From: Hymenolepis diminuta
Taxonomy: Eukaryota; Platyhelminthes; Cestoda; Cyclophyllidea; Hymenolepididae
Assembly: GCA_900708905.1 (NCBI GenBank)
Contig: CAADRB010000003.1
Coordinates: 5,664,870 to 5,728,869, forward strand
Direction: 5' to 3'
DNA: 64,000 bases
The stretch's first letter is position 1, and each line of letters opens with the position of its first letter. Below the pieces are notes generated by a model. That model made no database searches and was not told the origin of the DNA. It worked only from the letters and a program-made list of their open reading frames with translations. Shown one piece after another: positions 14,601 through 28,700 of the stretch. A program made the translations under genes and the position numbers.

Positions 14601-17600
14601 TTGTTAAACACTGCCTTAGTATTTTTTTCGCGATTTACTTACTTTCGGTGATATTTACTGCTGATAATGAAATCGCTGAAAGCTCATGATCGACTGGGCT
14701 TTTGCAAGTTGGAACATATCCTGGTCCAAATGAAACATAATTGTCTTTTAATATTGCCCTGAGTAAAATCGCAAAAATGGCTTTTAGTACATTTTGGTTC
14801 TTCTGAATCCCCATCGTTCGTTTTTAAGTTCAGTTCATTCCGGTTTAATACTTGCCATCAATTTAACTAAAAGTTTGGTTATTTCATGCCAAATTGACCA
14901 GATCAGTTAATTTTAATTTAAACCCACAAACAGAATAGTCCATCCGAAGTGTTATCATTTATCTATTTCTGGACCTAAGGCTGTTGTCTAACCTTGCTAT
15001 TTAAGATTTGTGGCATAGCTCGTTAGTTAGTTAATTAATAAAGCGCCTTTATTAACTTGGTATTGCATTAAAACAAGAAAATATTTTTTAAAGATTTTTA
15101 CTACGCAACATGCTAAAATCAGCTTCGAGGTAGTTGAAACAATATTTACGGTATGTTATATTTTAAACAGCCTGCTGCACAGCCCTAATTTCCTATGTTT
15201 GCACGGAGGGAGAAAGATTTTGTCCTTTTACTTCTGAATTCAGTTCATTTATTGGTTTAAATTTAATTGGAAAGGAAAACATTTTCTTCGGAACGGGGTG
15301 AATGTGTCTAAGAATGCAAACATAAAACGAGAACTTGATTTATTTTAAGCAATTAAACAATTTTTCGATCGTGATTCTTCCTTATTTACTCCTAAAGAAT
15401 TCCTATCGTTTATCCGCCGATTAAGAGCTGTATTTGTATATTTATAAAATATTTTGATTGATCTTAAATCTCTCATGATCATTTTAATTTTTGAATGCAG
15501 AGCAGCGAAGGAGGTGAAATTGTCTTTGGGTCGAATATCCACCTTGATTAAAGTATGAATGTCGTTTGATGGACTTGGGACTACCTCTTTTAATCATTGT
15601 CAATCGTGTAACATTTCTCGGATTTTGACGTTACATTTTTTTTCAAAGTTTCGCGGAATTCGTTCTCGAAATTACCTTTATGTCCAGATATTTCCATGTT
15701 TCATCGTAAAAATTTTTAACATTACGAGATTTTATGGATAATTTACATCATTAATTGCTAGATCTACTCTTTGAATTTTATTTTCCACTCATTATTAATA
15801 TACCACCTAATGGCATCAAAAGCAGTACTATTTGCCTTGGTCACGGGTCCGAAACCAACGGTGTGCGCCATGCGAGCGGAATCACCAGTCACGCCGGTTA
15901 AGTTCGCTCAATGATTAGGTAGTGGAGTTCATGTTTCACATATTTCCCATCACGAGACATAGCGGGTTCATGAAAAATACTAATCGACATTACACAAAAT
16001 ATGCCTCGTATAATACCCAGTTGTGTTTTAAAAGCTTCATAGTACAAACCAAGTTAATAATTGTTCATAAAATCCCAAGATTTTTTCCCATGAATAGTAA
16101 CTTCCGATTGAGAAATATTGTCTTACTCTAGAGTAATCTAGAATGTCATAGTGATTATATGACCTTAATCCAATAAGTTAATTAACGATGAATTTAAATT
16201 TGAAGCTCAATATGATGGCGGCACATCGCTTTTGACGATTTTTCTTATCTTGAGATTTCAAATGCACCTCTGTATTATCCCATAAGTTGAAATTCCATTT
16301 TATTTATATTATGCAAATTGGCGTCACCTGATTTGTTACTATTTCGATTTCTGTATTTTAGCTTGGAAGCAATTGAGCCTTTGAACAGAAAGTACTGAAA
16401 CGAAATTCGCTGAATTTTAAAATTGTCCGAACTTAAATAAAGCGCTTTTCACTAAATTGTCTTTTTTTGTAGATTATTTTTCGTTATTGACTGATAGCTT
16501 ATAAATCACTAAAATGGAATTAAAAATATTTACTGAGCTATTGACCATGCCAACCTTATATTGGGAGAAAATGTAGAGGAAAGGGCAGTCTTGTGACTAG
16601 TACATCGCGTATTTGACCACGGAGATGGATTTAAATAAGGGAGAAAATTTTATGGGAGGCAGAACGACGAGAAGGAGATAAAAATCCGAGTAAATCGGTG
16701 GGCGAATACGGTCACTGCATGGTCTGTAAATGAATTTTGACTCTTGATAATGACTGCCTCTCATTATAATCAGTTATTTCATGGGAAATTCCCTTGAAAT
16801 TAGAATGATAAAAATGTATAGTTCATTTAGTTCTTTGAGCCTGTGTCACCTTAAAATTGTTTCTACCCATCTTATGAAAAAGAGTTGGTCTAATCGATTT
16901 CGATCCCTCTTTTCTTCTTACCAGTATTGTAAATGTCAATTAATATGATTACCTTAAATTTCTTAGGATAAAAGAAGCTGCGGTTATATAATAACGCATT
17001 AAGGTAATAGGTTCTATCATCCTACCTCTTACTGGGATGTGAGGTGTTCAACTAATTACTAGCAGTTTTTATTAGGGGTAACTATTTCCACGATTGCTTA
17101 ACTACGAGTCTCGAATACACCAGAAGACGTAAAGGAAACGGTACAGTGGGATGTGAACCAGTGTCAGGTAGAAGGAATAAGTCAAGTCACTTATATCGCT
17201 AGAACAGTTCTGAGGTGACCAGGAAAGTCGCTCCAATTTATTGATAGAAATATGAGGTTTATATACAAATATCTTTTCGTGACACGTCAATCATGTATGA
17301 TCGTCGATACCTCTGTGTGATGAGTAGCATCTATTCAGGTTTCTATGCACACTTGGATCGCATGAATGTATTGTTGTTGCTGAGGTTATCGATCCACTAT
17401 TATTCCAAATAGTCTACTGGTAATAAACATCTGTTTTGTCTAACATTTAACCACCTCTCTCTTCAGTCTTGCCTTGCAAGCCTTGAGAGAGAGTGATAAT
17501 CGGAAATTATTCAGTAGCATTCTATCGAACAAACATGTTGACCCATACGTCTACACCGTCACAATTGTCAGAATATTTTCTATTGATTCTTCATTGAACT

Positions 17601-19601
17601 AACTCCACTTAGCGTACTTATACATAATGCAACAAAGATCTATAAGGGTATGAAAGATAGACAAAGAGGCGTCAGCTTACATTCGTGTCATAATGGCTAC
17701 TGACCCTTAAAGCGACGTGCAATCTGAAAATGAGTTTGGCTCAGCATACTAGCTTCCTCATTGTCCATGCATAGTGTGTATGTTAGTTTGCAATCTAGCG
17801 CGCATACTTCCGTACTGGCAGCGAAGTTGCAAGCTTACCCCTATCTCCAATTCTTAAGTAGCAATTTGTTCAGTAGCTTACAATTAGCCTCTTCATCATT
17901 ACCTCGTTCACGATTACGCTGTGACGACGCTTATTCCTCACCCTTCCAATTCTGTCTTACTTCATGTTGAAGTCTAATATACTCGTGGTGTTTTGATTTT
18001 GGAAAGACTGTTTTAGCTCGTTAGCCTTCAGGAAGACGATTAGTGTTGTAAGGGGATATCTTTAAGACTAGGTAAGTTTACTGGCACGATTTAATGCTAC
18101 TTTAATCCTGTTTGATTTACATATTACAGACAAATCATTTTAAAAGAAGGCCTCCTTTATTTCCTCAAATTACAAATAATCACACCTCGGTCTCCTTTCT
18201 ACCCTGTAATCGGTGAAGATTGTAAAACCTATAAGCTGTGGTATTCCCTAGAAACAATAGTGTTGGTCGATACATAGCCTATGCGAATTTTTTTATACAA
18301 ACTCCAAGTTAGTCCGGATATAACAGACAAAGTACATGCAACGTGACAGAAAAGGAGATAATGAAACGTGCTACATTAAATCACAGTTCGAGCGAACACT
18401 TTAAAAGAAGCAATTTCTGGTTATACCAAACAATATGCAAATTTTAAATCATCGCTTCTGTTGCGCTTTAACTTGGACATATCCCATCTGAAGACTGAAG
18501 GCACAAATTTGCCAATCAAGATAGCATAAGAAAAGAATATATTTTGCTGAAATTTACACTTTGTTTAAACGGAGATTTTTTGAGACAGTACACTAGAAAG
18601 TGCTTAGAAAGCATAGGCCGAGCGAGCTTTGCCTTCAGAGGTGAATATTTCCTTTGAGTTTTCCGATTTTCCGCTGGACTTCGCACTTGAAATAAAAACG
18701 AAAACAATGAAAATTTAGAAATTAAATGAGCATTACCAACTGATTCCACAAGGGATATAGGGAGTCAATAATTCAACAGGAAAGTTTAAAGAACGGGACC
18801 ACAACATCAAAAACCAGTGATACACACGTTGAATAGAATGATCGGTCATGTTGGCCAACGTCAGTTAAGAGAAGAGCAGCAAACGTTGATTTTCTGAGGG
18901 ATTCAAGAATCCATCTCTGCAAATAATGGGCGTAGAGACCTTTTTGGAGTTCTAATAAATATTAATACTGTATTAGAAGCAATGCTAACGTTATACACCT
19001 GAAATTAAAGGGAATACGTACAGATCAAGAAGACTTTAGGTGAATATGCATCATTTGGACCTCGAAACCGATCAAAATTCAATAGAAGATGCAGTCAAAA
19101 GTATTTTAATTTTGGAAGAAAGCTAATACTTTCAAACTGCAAACCCGTAAATTCGTGAGAGTCAACCCAAAATAAATTCCCGATAAATCTTGAGTGAAAG
19201 AAGGGTAAGACGCAGTGAATTACAGCGATGCTGAATGCAGCTCGACAAAAACAAGGAACTGAAACACTAGTATAAAAATGACAAGTGAAATCTGAACGCC
19301 ACTACTTCCAAAAATGAGTATCATTACATTTGTGAACAAAGGATCCTAAAAGCAGAGCTATTATCAACCACCGGAAAATCGACACTAGGTATCTTGTGCT
19401 AATTAAAAAGCTTTATTAGTAGATACTATCTGAACAATTTCTGGAAAAGTTCATTAAGAGCGAAAATCCCAAGTTCCAAGGACACCTTCCTTGACAAACC
19501 AGAATTTTCCAAACTTACACTAAGTCACTGATGCAGAGACTATTAACATAGACCATTCATCAAGACCGTCGATAACAGTAGCAGTAATAAGTAAAAGCTA
19601 A
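11651..19601. other. Intergenic, no gene recognised
   Basis: About 8 kb of AT-rich DNA. The longest open frames (under 90 codons) have no recognisable domain and no paired splice borders that extend them. Only the SINE tail at 12.74-12.87 kb was identified, plus a short stretch near 17.63 kb (tctataagggtatgaaagat) resembling 33.12 kb. Confidence 0.6.
12735..12865 (+). repeat. SINE tail fragment
   Basis: aaatcaagtttctcaacagg, cctaagacggatgttggaaa and gatttggggttgttc follow the same order as the tail at 55620-55720. No head is visible. Confidence 0.45.
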
Positions 19602-19607
19602 TTTATT
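19602..19607 (-). promoter_or_regulatory. Polyadenylation signal of the eIF3k gene
   Basis: AATAAA on the minus strand begins only about 6 bases after the eIF3k stop codon, which would make the 3' UTR very short. The match is exact, but its use is inferred. Confidence 0.45.
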
Positions 19608-19612
19608 AAATT

Positions 19613-20524
19613 TTACATTTTCTTCGATCGGAGTTTTTTGGGAACTTGAATGAAGAAGTGACCAACAGAGGGTTTGAAGGCCTGAGCAGATCGGGCCATA
19701 GCTTCAAAGGTGACCTTTTCCTTGATGTTGGTCGATTTTACAGAGGCTTCGTGGTTGGTGATGGAGATCCACTCTTCCGTATCACCCTCCTCCTTAGGCA
19801 TCAACTTCCACCGACGGGTTTCGATAACTTTCGGTAATTCCTCAGCCTTCATGTCTAACAGAGACATAAGAAGGCCCTTGGAAATTCGCTGGTATGTGGT
19901 ATCGATTACATAGCATATATCTGAAAGTGAGAGAAAGAAATCATAAAAGCTCTTTTTTTATTTTCTTAGAAGTTAATAATAAATCAAATAATTAAAAATA
20001 ACTTACAGCTTCTAACAGAAATATCGAAGTCAGGAATATTGCCAACCACTGCCTTGTTCTCCTTGTAAGTCTTCCAGAATTCTTGGAACTTACAAGTCTC
20101 GAGGAGGGTTTCAAGATGCACGATGGTGCTAAGTGGTTCTTCATTAAGCTAAAATAATAATAAAATAAGGAAAAAAGCTTTACTTACCCTGTCCGTTTGA
20201 ATGAGATACTTGTATTGCAGGAAATCTGCAAAAGGAAGCTTTGTAATGCCCTTAAGAAGGATTAGTCGGGCTGCATCAACATCAAACAAATCAGGACAAA
20301 ACTGATAACTACAGAGCGTTATGTTACGATTTATCTTACATTCGCAGCATGATGAGATTCGCCTCGAAATCGTAATCATTTTCCGTAACTTGCCAAGCCA
20401 AGTGCTTTTCAAGTTCTGGAAGATGGTCAGGATTGTAACTAAAGCAATAAAATCGGAAATTAACTTACGCTTCTATGCCTTGTAACTGGGCATGAAGTTG
20501 CTCCTTAGAATCAATGGGTGGCAT
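19613..20524 (-). CDS. EIF3K: Eukaryotic translation initiation factor 3 subunit K
   Basis: Complete five-exon gene for a 241-residue eIF3k, a PCI/winged-helix subunit of the eIF3 complex that binds the 40S ribosome. Exons in transcript order: 20524-20469, 20438-20340, 20308-20188, 20148-20007, 19920-19613; phases join cleanly. ATG at 20524 gives MPPIDSKEQL. Family landmarks: YNPDHLPELEKHL and YDFEANL (exon 2), YQFCPDLF (exon 3), LETLLETCKFQEFW (exon 4), CYVIDTTYQRISKGLL and TNIKEKVTFEAM (exon 5), in the order seen in human eIF3k. The protein is about 20 residues longer than the human one, with a basic tail rich in Lys and Arg. The four introns are only 31 to 86 nt. An acceptor-like AG lies two bases before the ATG, so a 5' leader intron or spliced-leader addition is possible. 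No link to the neighbouring genes is evident. Confidence 0.95.
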
Positions 20525-22134
20525 TACTACAGAATATTCGCACGCAGTTGGGCTACTATCACGAGGATCCTATCGATTATAGACTTTTGATTGGTTAATA
20601 ATGAGCATGTTCTATCATCTTATTATTTTTCATAATTTTTAGAAATTTATATTTGCCAAAACGCTGTCGATATATTTTAAAAATGGTATCTTATCTCAGA
20701 ATCTATTATTCAACATCTCAGTGGTAATATACAATTTTCTTTAATATTACTACGCCGTTATTACTCTAATTAAAATTTCCATTCAGAATTGACAAACGAT
20801 TAGGACAGGAGCAATAAATTTTAATTAATGATACAACCACCAGAGACCAATCATAGAGTATTTCTCATTCTTGTAATAAATATTCAAAAATGAGCTGAGA
20901 CACAAAACCTCATGTCTCGTCTATGTAATCATACGAATTTTCGTTACATATTTGAGAAAATTAGTCTTTAAACATTCTGAATTACTTGCAGTACTGTGTA
21001 TCCGCCCTAAATTTTGATCTAGGCCACATAGATGAAACATGTCAAGTCAAAACAAACTGTGATTTATATGCAAAGATTCTTCTTAAGTCTTCCGCCATGA
21101 CTTGTCGTCAATGTTTCTCCATGATGAGTGACTTCTGCGTAGGCATCTATATGGAAACACACACACATAAAACTGAGCCTCCGTGGGTACCGTAGTCGAG
21201 ATCTTATTATTTTTGGTAGCCAGGTGTTGATTAATATATCATTTTTTAAAATTTGTCCCTACTAAATCTTTTTCAAATTAACTATCTGATTAAGATTAGA
21301 TCATAAGATATATTTTGATATCTGTCAAATGACCGAACTGATCGTGATCAAGATAAGCAAACATAAATACAAAAATCAATTTATATCGTTGAAAATGGTG
21401 GTTTGTTGTGACCTTGCTTTCAGGAATCAATATATTCAGAAGCGTGAACTACTTTCGAGAGCCAAAATCAAGTTAGTTTAAGAGATATCCCCATGAAAAA
21501 ATAGAGTATCTTTTTAATCACTAACAGAAAAAGAAGTCTTTTCCAAATCAGAAGGATTAGGATTGAATGAGATTATGATTATTTGGCTTCGTAACAAGTA
21601 ATAAAGTGGAAAAAAAGGAAAATAGGACAGTTAAAAGAGGTTATATATTTGATAAGGATGTTTAACACAATAAAACATTTAAAACACATTTAGGAAGCAT
21701 ATTGTTATAGCAATAAGAAATGACTGACTGGGGACAAGATGTAGATGTGGGGATAAATGCCAACAGGCAGTCCAACTTCGAACATGTGTGCCTGGACATA
21801 AATACTTAAACAATGCAATTATCACACAGGACTGACATCTAACAAAGAAATGTTTTGCATATTAACCTAATAAATTAGGGTGTCTTCTCTGTCACCTCCG
21901 TGCTTATCTAGCGATAAGGGTAATGTGACTTATTCTATCCCTTAGATCGATGTGGCCCCGGCTTATATAGCATTATTACACACATCTTTCGAGAATGCCA
22001 CATCTCTAAGCTTTTGATTTCCGTCAAGCTCTCACATTGATTTTAGGTATTTAAAGATGCGGTATCCTTAACTTTTGCGATAAATTTTGCTTATCAACTA
22101 TTTTTAGTTAGTATTTCCTTTTAACGAAATCAAT

Positions 22135-22330
22135 TTTAATTAATTATATGTAGCGGATGCTACACAAATAAGCCTTTTTGCTAAACCTTAGTAATCCTCT
22201 TAAGAAACCCAACTAGCTGCTGACACGTACAACTAGACTCTAGCAGTGTTCTCCAATATAAATTTGCCCCCTAAATTGGCTGAATTATGGTCAAAGTACC
22301 AGCATAGAAAGTATCGAGTGAAGAGAGTTA
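22135..22330 (+). repeat. Dispersed repeat family B, copy 1
   Basis: tagcggatgctac, aagcctttttgctaaacctt, ctgacacgtacaac, then a ctctag..aataaatttgcccc block and aaattggctg match the complement of 54970-55170 in the same order, about 33 kb away in inverted orientation. No coding capacity was recognised. Confidence 0.75.
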
Positions 22331-22598
22331 ATTGCAAACTATGGTGCCCTGTCAACATGCTCAGCCAATGTTGTAGAAATATTGACCAATGTTTGGCTGA
22401 AAAGACCTCTGTATACACGGTCGCACCTGCTTGCTACGCGATTGGTAGTATGACTGCACTTTCCAGAATGTTCAATCACACGCGGGATTCCCTCAACCAC
22501 CGTACGTAGCTTTGTGCACTCCTGTGATAACCTAGCGGAGTTACATCGATCGAATAGATGGAACAGCCCAAGTCACTCATATTTTCAGATCAGTTCGG

Positions 22599-22665
22599 AG
22601 GTGGCCGACAAGCCACCCCCAATTTATTAATAAGTAAATTAGGTTTATGCATATTTTTTCGTTGG
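22599..22665 (+). repeat. Short repeat shared with 8824-8890
   Basis: Second copy of the hairpin-bearing motif, GGTGG...CCACCCCC followed by AATTTATTA. It lies within a repeat-rich stretch that also holds family B copy 1. Confidence 0.4.
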
Positions 22666-23707
22666 ACGTCAGTCATGCCTCGTTGTTGGAGTCAGCGTGA
22701 TGACAGACACCCATTTAGGTATCTATATGCAAATAGACAAGCACACAGCAGGACTGCCTGTGGACACTGCAGTGGAGATCTTATGGCCAAGTGTTAATAG
22801 TCATCTGCTGGCTCTAGCAACTCCACAAATGAAAACTTGTTGCCGAACTAAAACATTACATTTTAGACTCAGGTCCATTCTAGGGTAAATCAGTATTATT
22901 TACAGTGAAATCTACCAATAACTCACCAATACTATGTAACAAAACAAAATATACTGAACTTGGGAACTTGCATTACAATCGGATTAATGTCTCATTCACA
23001 TTTGTTTGGGGAAATCCACTTTAATTTATGAGGTCCTATGTAATTCTTTAAACTGCCCAATTACTCGCTTTATAAGGATACAGGAAGAGGTAACTCAAAT
23101 AATTGTTCCTTTTTTTGAAAATAAATGTACTTTGGATAGAACTGGATATTTGATAAATGATTGGCTGAATGGTTGATCAATAGTGGGAGAGATCGATTCT
23201 TCACTGGTGGTCCACGTATTCAGGTCAAAAAATAGATAGTTTAGTACATGATGGATAAATTTACGGTAACATCGAGTGCACTCTCAGTGTACTCATTTGA
23301 ATGCACCAAAAACATTCGATTTAGTGTCCTGACAGTATTTAGTTCCGTTTTTGGAAAAATCTAAAATATATTCTATTGTTAAACTGTACTTGATACATCA
23401 AACATACAATGTATTTTACAATTTGATTGCTTTAAATGATTTTTTAAAATATATTAGGTCATCCTTCGGAATAAAGATATTTAAATGAATGCATTACATT
23501 TATGATAAATGTATGAATTACATTTTGGAAATATTAAAATTCGATTTACATGTGCCTAGAATTTCATCCATGAGAAAGTTAGTATCGTTGTCTAGTCTGT
23601 CCAAGAAATTCTATTCCATAGTCATAACGTAGATGTTTCTTACATCACAAACCTCTTAAAATAGGTAAAGAATGATTATAACTATGCTCAATATTCAGTT
23701 TAAATAT

Positions 23708-23731
23708 TAACGCGCTATTAATAGCGCGTTA
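23708..23731. repeat. Perfect 24-bp palindrome
   Basis: The half-site TAACGCGCTATT is followed at once by its exact complement, with no spacer, giving a GC-rich cruciform-capable block inside very AT-rich DNA. Confidence 0.9.
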
Positions 23732-25760
23732 GCATTAAAGTGCGTAGAAGAGCAAAACAACTGTAGAGTATATGTTGTGAGAATACAACTGATAGGAAAA
23801 TGGATATCCGTTTAAAAATAGTAAGTCAATTAGTGCATTTAAAAGAGGCAATTCTAATTATAAGGTAAGTTTAAAATAAGATTTTAGTTATTAGGCCTCC
23901 TTAGCCGAAGGCTTGAATAATATATACTGGAATAAAGAATGAGAAAAATAGCACATTTGATTTTTAAATAAAAAATTAATTTAATATTCTTTCAATAAAG
24001 CTGATTACTTAACAGGAATATAAAGAATTCGTATTAGGTAATGGAGTCTAAAATATTCAAAATATTTAGCTGTAAATTATTAAACTATTTACGGCAATGA
24101 TGTTACGATAATATCGTTGCATATATACAAATGTAGGGAGAACAGAATGAAGAGTTTTTCATAACTTTGGCCACATAATATATAACTCGAACTGTTATAA
24201 GCATACACTCGCAAGAGCATAAGGCAGAACAGATGCATTTAATTAAGGTACTTTATGAGTCAGACCAGTTTAGGCTAGATATTCCATGATTCATAGGCCT
24301 TCTGAGTGAGAAGGCCAAAGGTAAGTAGAACAATGTGTATATTGGGCAATAGAAAGGAATGGCTGCAGAGGGAAGAAGGAATAGGAAGAGGAATTTGGAG
24401 AGAAAGGGCAAGCGTCAGCACTGAACGAGGTCGATTCAAGATATATAGGCACGATGAAGCAATTATGTGGTTGCGCTACCAGTCATAAATCATCAAATGA
24501 CAATTAATATAAGTCAGAAAATGCTCAAAACCTTGAGGGACTAAACAGGTTTACGAATCAGCGTGAGCAGGTAAAACAGGTGTCACATCGAAAATATAAC
24601 TTACAATATATCCAATCATAACATATAGTTACAGTTTGCTATATAAATTAATGGGAAATATATGCTACATAAAATGTCGCTATCAAGATTATTTGCACTA
24701 TGTAAGTGAAAAAATTTTATCCTTGAGTATGACTAGATATATTGTCGCACTTAAGAATTGTGATAATATGACTTTTAATATTTTTATGGAAGTCAGATAA
24801 TATATAAACTCATTAAACTTCGAAAAAATGCATTAGATTATTGTATGATATAAATATGTATTGTGGTCATATATGCAATTTAAAGCCAACTTGGGTAGTA
24901 TGTCTCATACTCCCTCTCTCTTGAAAAAAATCAATATAAGATGATACGAAAGCTGTAGAAAATTTAGCGCAGACAAAATTCTATTTCATGACAGTTATGG
25001 GCAATTAGTATTAAAGTATAAATTAAAGGTTTTTATGCCTGAGGCAAAAGTGAAAAATTTCAGTTAAGAGAAAATTTACCAAAATAAAAAAAATATTTTA
25101 AATTTTATTTGTTCTAAAAGGAAAGGAACTTTATTGCGTGCGCCATATTTTGTACTAATATTTAATAAACCCGCTTGAAATATATCTTTTGAATTGTCTG
25201 TTTTCAGAGGCATTGTTCTTCAAATTTAGTAAGTAATTCATCTACTTTAAATGTTCGTTAATAAATTTACTAAATTGTCTTCAAGTGTAAGAGATTCTGT
25301 CTCTTGTTATTCAAGGACTTAGGAGAAAATCCCTGTCAAATTTCAAATAGCTCTTGTTTTAGTTCATTAAAAACGAGGTCATCTGGTGTGCTTCAGCGAA
25401 ATATTTTCTGGTCGTAGTAAATAGTATTTTTCTTTATGTATGTTATTCTACTAGTTTTATTGCATTTCTACTCTTTAAATTCATTCAGTAAATATATCTT
25501 TTATCTAGCTTTAAGGTTATTGAATATTTTAATATTGTTTAAGGGATACTTTACTGAAAACCTATGTTTTGGTATTGTTTTAATTTCTGCCTTTTATTTT
25601 ACTTATCGTGTTGTAATTGAGGATACACTATTCGAGATTTCGCAGTTGTCTATAAGTTCTAGAAAGTTGTCCAAGTGCATATTCCTTTCGACGAAACACA
25701 CATACAATACCTTTCATACCGTATCCTCAATTTGATGTTATCTTATCTAATTTTTGTGTG

Positions 25761-25777
25761 CTTCTCTTCCTTAGATG
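25761..25777 (+). promoter_or_regulatory. Splice acceptor abutting the ACF1/BAZ1A start codon
   Basis: A pyrimidine-rich tract (cttctcttccttag) runs directly into the ATG at 25775, which encodes the conserved MPLL start of ACF1 proteins. It is either the acceptor of a 5' UTR intron or a spliced-leader trans-splice site. Some flatworm leaders end in ATG, so the position fits, but no leader is visible here. Confidence 0.55.
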
Positions 25778-28700
25778 CCTCTTTTAAACGGTGAACTATT
25801 TGTTAAAAAGCAGCCACCTCCTGATCTTCACCCGGAAGAAGAGGTCTTTTTCTCCCCAATCACCTATGAACTTTTTCGAGATTACGAGTAAGTTGGCGAA
25901 ATATTAGCCTCCTAATAACTTTCTTCTTTACTTACAGAGTATCTTTATTATTTTTTACTTCCTACTTTTTACTGTTATGTATTCGCCTCTAGCTGAACTC
26001 ACAGTATTTCGTTGTAATTTGATTTAGCGGGAAATGAATATGACCTTGATAGATCTGCCGTATAATTCTACTTTTGTTGTTGAAGCGTAGAAAGTTCGTT
26101 ATATGCGCTTTCTGCACCTTTCAGCTCTTATTTTTTACCATTTTATGTAATTCTTTCCCCCCCAACTATTATCCCATATTTTATGTGTGATGTCAGTTAT
26201 TGTACAAATAGGCGTTTATTTTCAATGAATATTAATAGCTCAAGCCCATTTAGGAACGTGATTTTCAGCACTCATATTGATTAGGAGTGGGGATTATCAT
26301 CGCAGAGCCCCCTTTTATAAGCCAGTTGTAACTGCTGTGATTGGATGTGCACCATTGGGGATCGGGTCTGTGAACTCTGACCAGCGCGTTAATCACCGCT
26401 CCACCGGTGTACGTTTAGTGGTTATTGTTTCTCATAATTAAACTGTATCTCTTCTGAAAAGAATTGTTAAGGTAGTGAAAGGAGAAAAGCAAGTCGAAAT
26501 CTTGCGACTTTTTACCTTCACAATTTTTTATTAGGTTTAGTGTTTTCATTTTGCTGTTATCATTGGAGTAATAAAAACGCCATTTCAATGCAATTTCTTA
26601 ACTCTCCACCCTTGATTTCCTTTCACTTCATGAATATTATTTGAAATGTTTACGTTAAATTTTGCCAACGTAGAACATACTACTGATTTCTCTTCTGTTG
26701 GACATATCCCAGTCTCATATTTGGAGAAGATCACTAAATGGGTAGAAATAGAGGCAGTGATTCATTGACCTCTATTTCTCATTATTTAGCTATAATCTTG
26801 TAAGCACTAATGTATAAATTGTGATTGAATTGAAATAATCCGATCAATTAAATCATTTAGTACTTAAGCGATTTTCTCTGTGACTCTAGACTAATTCTCC
26901 TTCATGTCTTCCATTCTCGAAGTCTTATAAATTCAAGACTGGTTATTCAGTTATTGATATTCTTCCACTGATCAAATTGATATATTAAAGCGATTCATAT
27001 GTGAAGGCCTTTTTTGTCACCTACATCGAGGATCTTCAATTGGATTTTTCCTTCTACGAACTTAATAGTCCGGAAGCCTTCTATAACATGTAACACATCT
27101 GTTTGCAGCAACCTGTATAAAATCTACTTCGTGAAACACAACCTTCTGTGCTTTTCATTTAATGCAAATTTCCCTTCCTATTTCAGTGAGTTCTTCGAGC
27201 GCACCATTCAGCTGAATAGCGAAGGCTGGGGTTGTAGCTTCTGTGGTCACCAGAATCTCAACTACAACGAGGCTGTGGCTTGTGAGGCTGGTGACGCAGC
27301 TCGACTTGCCGAATTTGGACCTCCGGGTCTGTGTCGAGGTCTTCTCCACATCATCCTGGGCGCCAAACGTCGTCGAATGAATGAACTGGTGGATGTTATG
27401 TTGGCATTCGCCAGCTCACGTTACTTCATTGGCGAGGAACTCTGCGTACGCAATACTGATCCGAATGCTGCGGCTGCAGAGATCCCGTGAGTTATTTTGA
27501 TTAAACACTTAAAATTGAGTGGGTAGATGTATAGATCTTAATAGGAGGAGAAAGAAGGGCTTGCCTGAAAATTTGCCACTCTTTGTGCTTAAAACCTTTT
27601 TGGACTGGGGTAGTTTCGAGTCCAAGCTTCAACTACAATATAGTTGAGACGTATTTGAGTGGAAAAATGTACTTAATGACACTTTTTTGCGTTCAAACAT
27701 CTTACAAATCTTTTTACTGGTTCGGTCGTAGATGAAAACGTACATCTTAAACTGCAACGTTTGCAAGATTGAATGGTCATCAATAGGTGCGGAGTAATCT
27801 CGTTTGTTTTACCTTGATGGGTTTAGTTAGCTTCAGTTGCTTGAGTATGACCAATTTAGCCCATAATCGGCTTGTTTCATATTGATGGACATTCATTGAT
27901 CAGATATGCATCGGTGGCTTAGCAGTTAAATAAAGATCAACATATTTGATTCTTGGCAGTACATTTTTAGTGAGCGATTTGATCACTCGTACTGGTTAAG
28001 ATCTGGTCAAGGAGGTGGGGTGTGTGAGATTCTCATCAGAGGGATTACAGGATGCTATTTCTTTCCAAGGGAAATGTTGGAAGGGAGTTTTCCTTATTTT
28101 TGATCTTAGTCTTAAATAGCCGATCGTGGTGGTTAATGAAATGATTACAAAGTTTGACTTCTCTAATTCTATATGCTCTTTTGATACTTTTTGTCTGTGG
28201 GAAATCAGCTTTATTTAATGGTCTTTGCTTCACTCGAATTCCATATTCATTACATTGAAATTCTGATTCAATGAGCTTCTGAGTACAAGAAAATATTTGT
28301 GGTTTTGTCGATAATATGGAATAATTATTGATATTTACTTTTTATTACAACATAAGTTTTATAGTACACAACTCTTGTTTAAATTAACTTGTACTACTTA
28401 AACTAGTGATTATTGCTATTACTGCCACAATTTTGACCTAACAATTTCGGGTCCTTGTCAGGGCTTACCCGAGCACCATTTATTATTATTTTCAATTAGG
28501 GCTCCAAAATTCTTACAAGGACAGCAATAATGAGTGTTTTTTGTCAAGTTCAAATCTAGAGCATCTCTCGTTATTTTCCTCGTTTCGGTAGGTGTCTCTT
28601 ACACTTATGTCGTGATTTGCTAAAAATTTACTATTATTACTCATTACGGGGTAGCAACTGAACTTATGAACTAGTAGAATATTCTAGTAAGGAATGAAAC

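Larger units (their letters stand above)
20525..25760. other. Intergenic, repeat-bearing, no gene recognised
   Basis: Contains family B copy 1, the short repeat at 22.6 kb and the palindrome at 23.7 kb. A block near 21.92-21.97 kb (ttagatcgatgtggccccgg) resembles the complement of 49.45-49.48 kb, hinting that the repeat extends further left. No exon was supported; the ACF1 promoter may lie in the right part. Confidence 0.55.

Noticed and set aside
22246..22509. 87-codon plus-strand open frame
   Set aside because: It starts inside repeat family B, overlaps an antisense frame of similar length and shows no domain.
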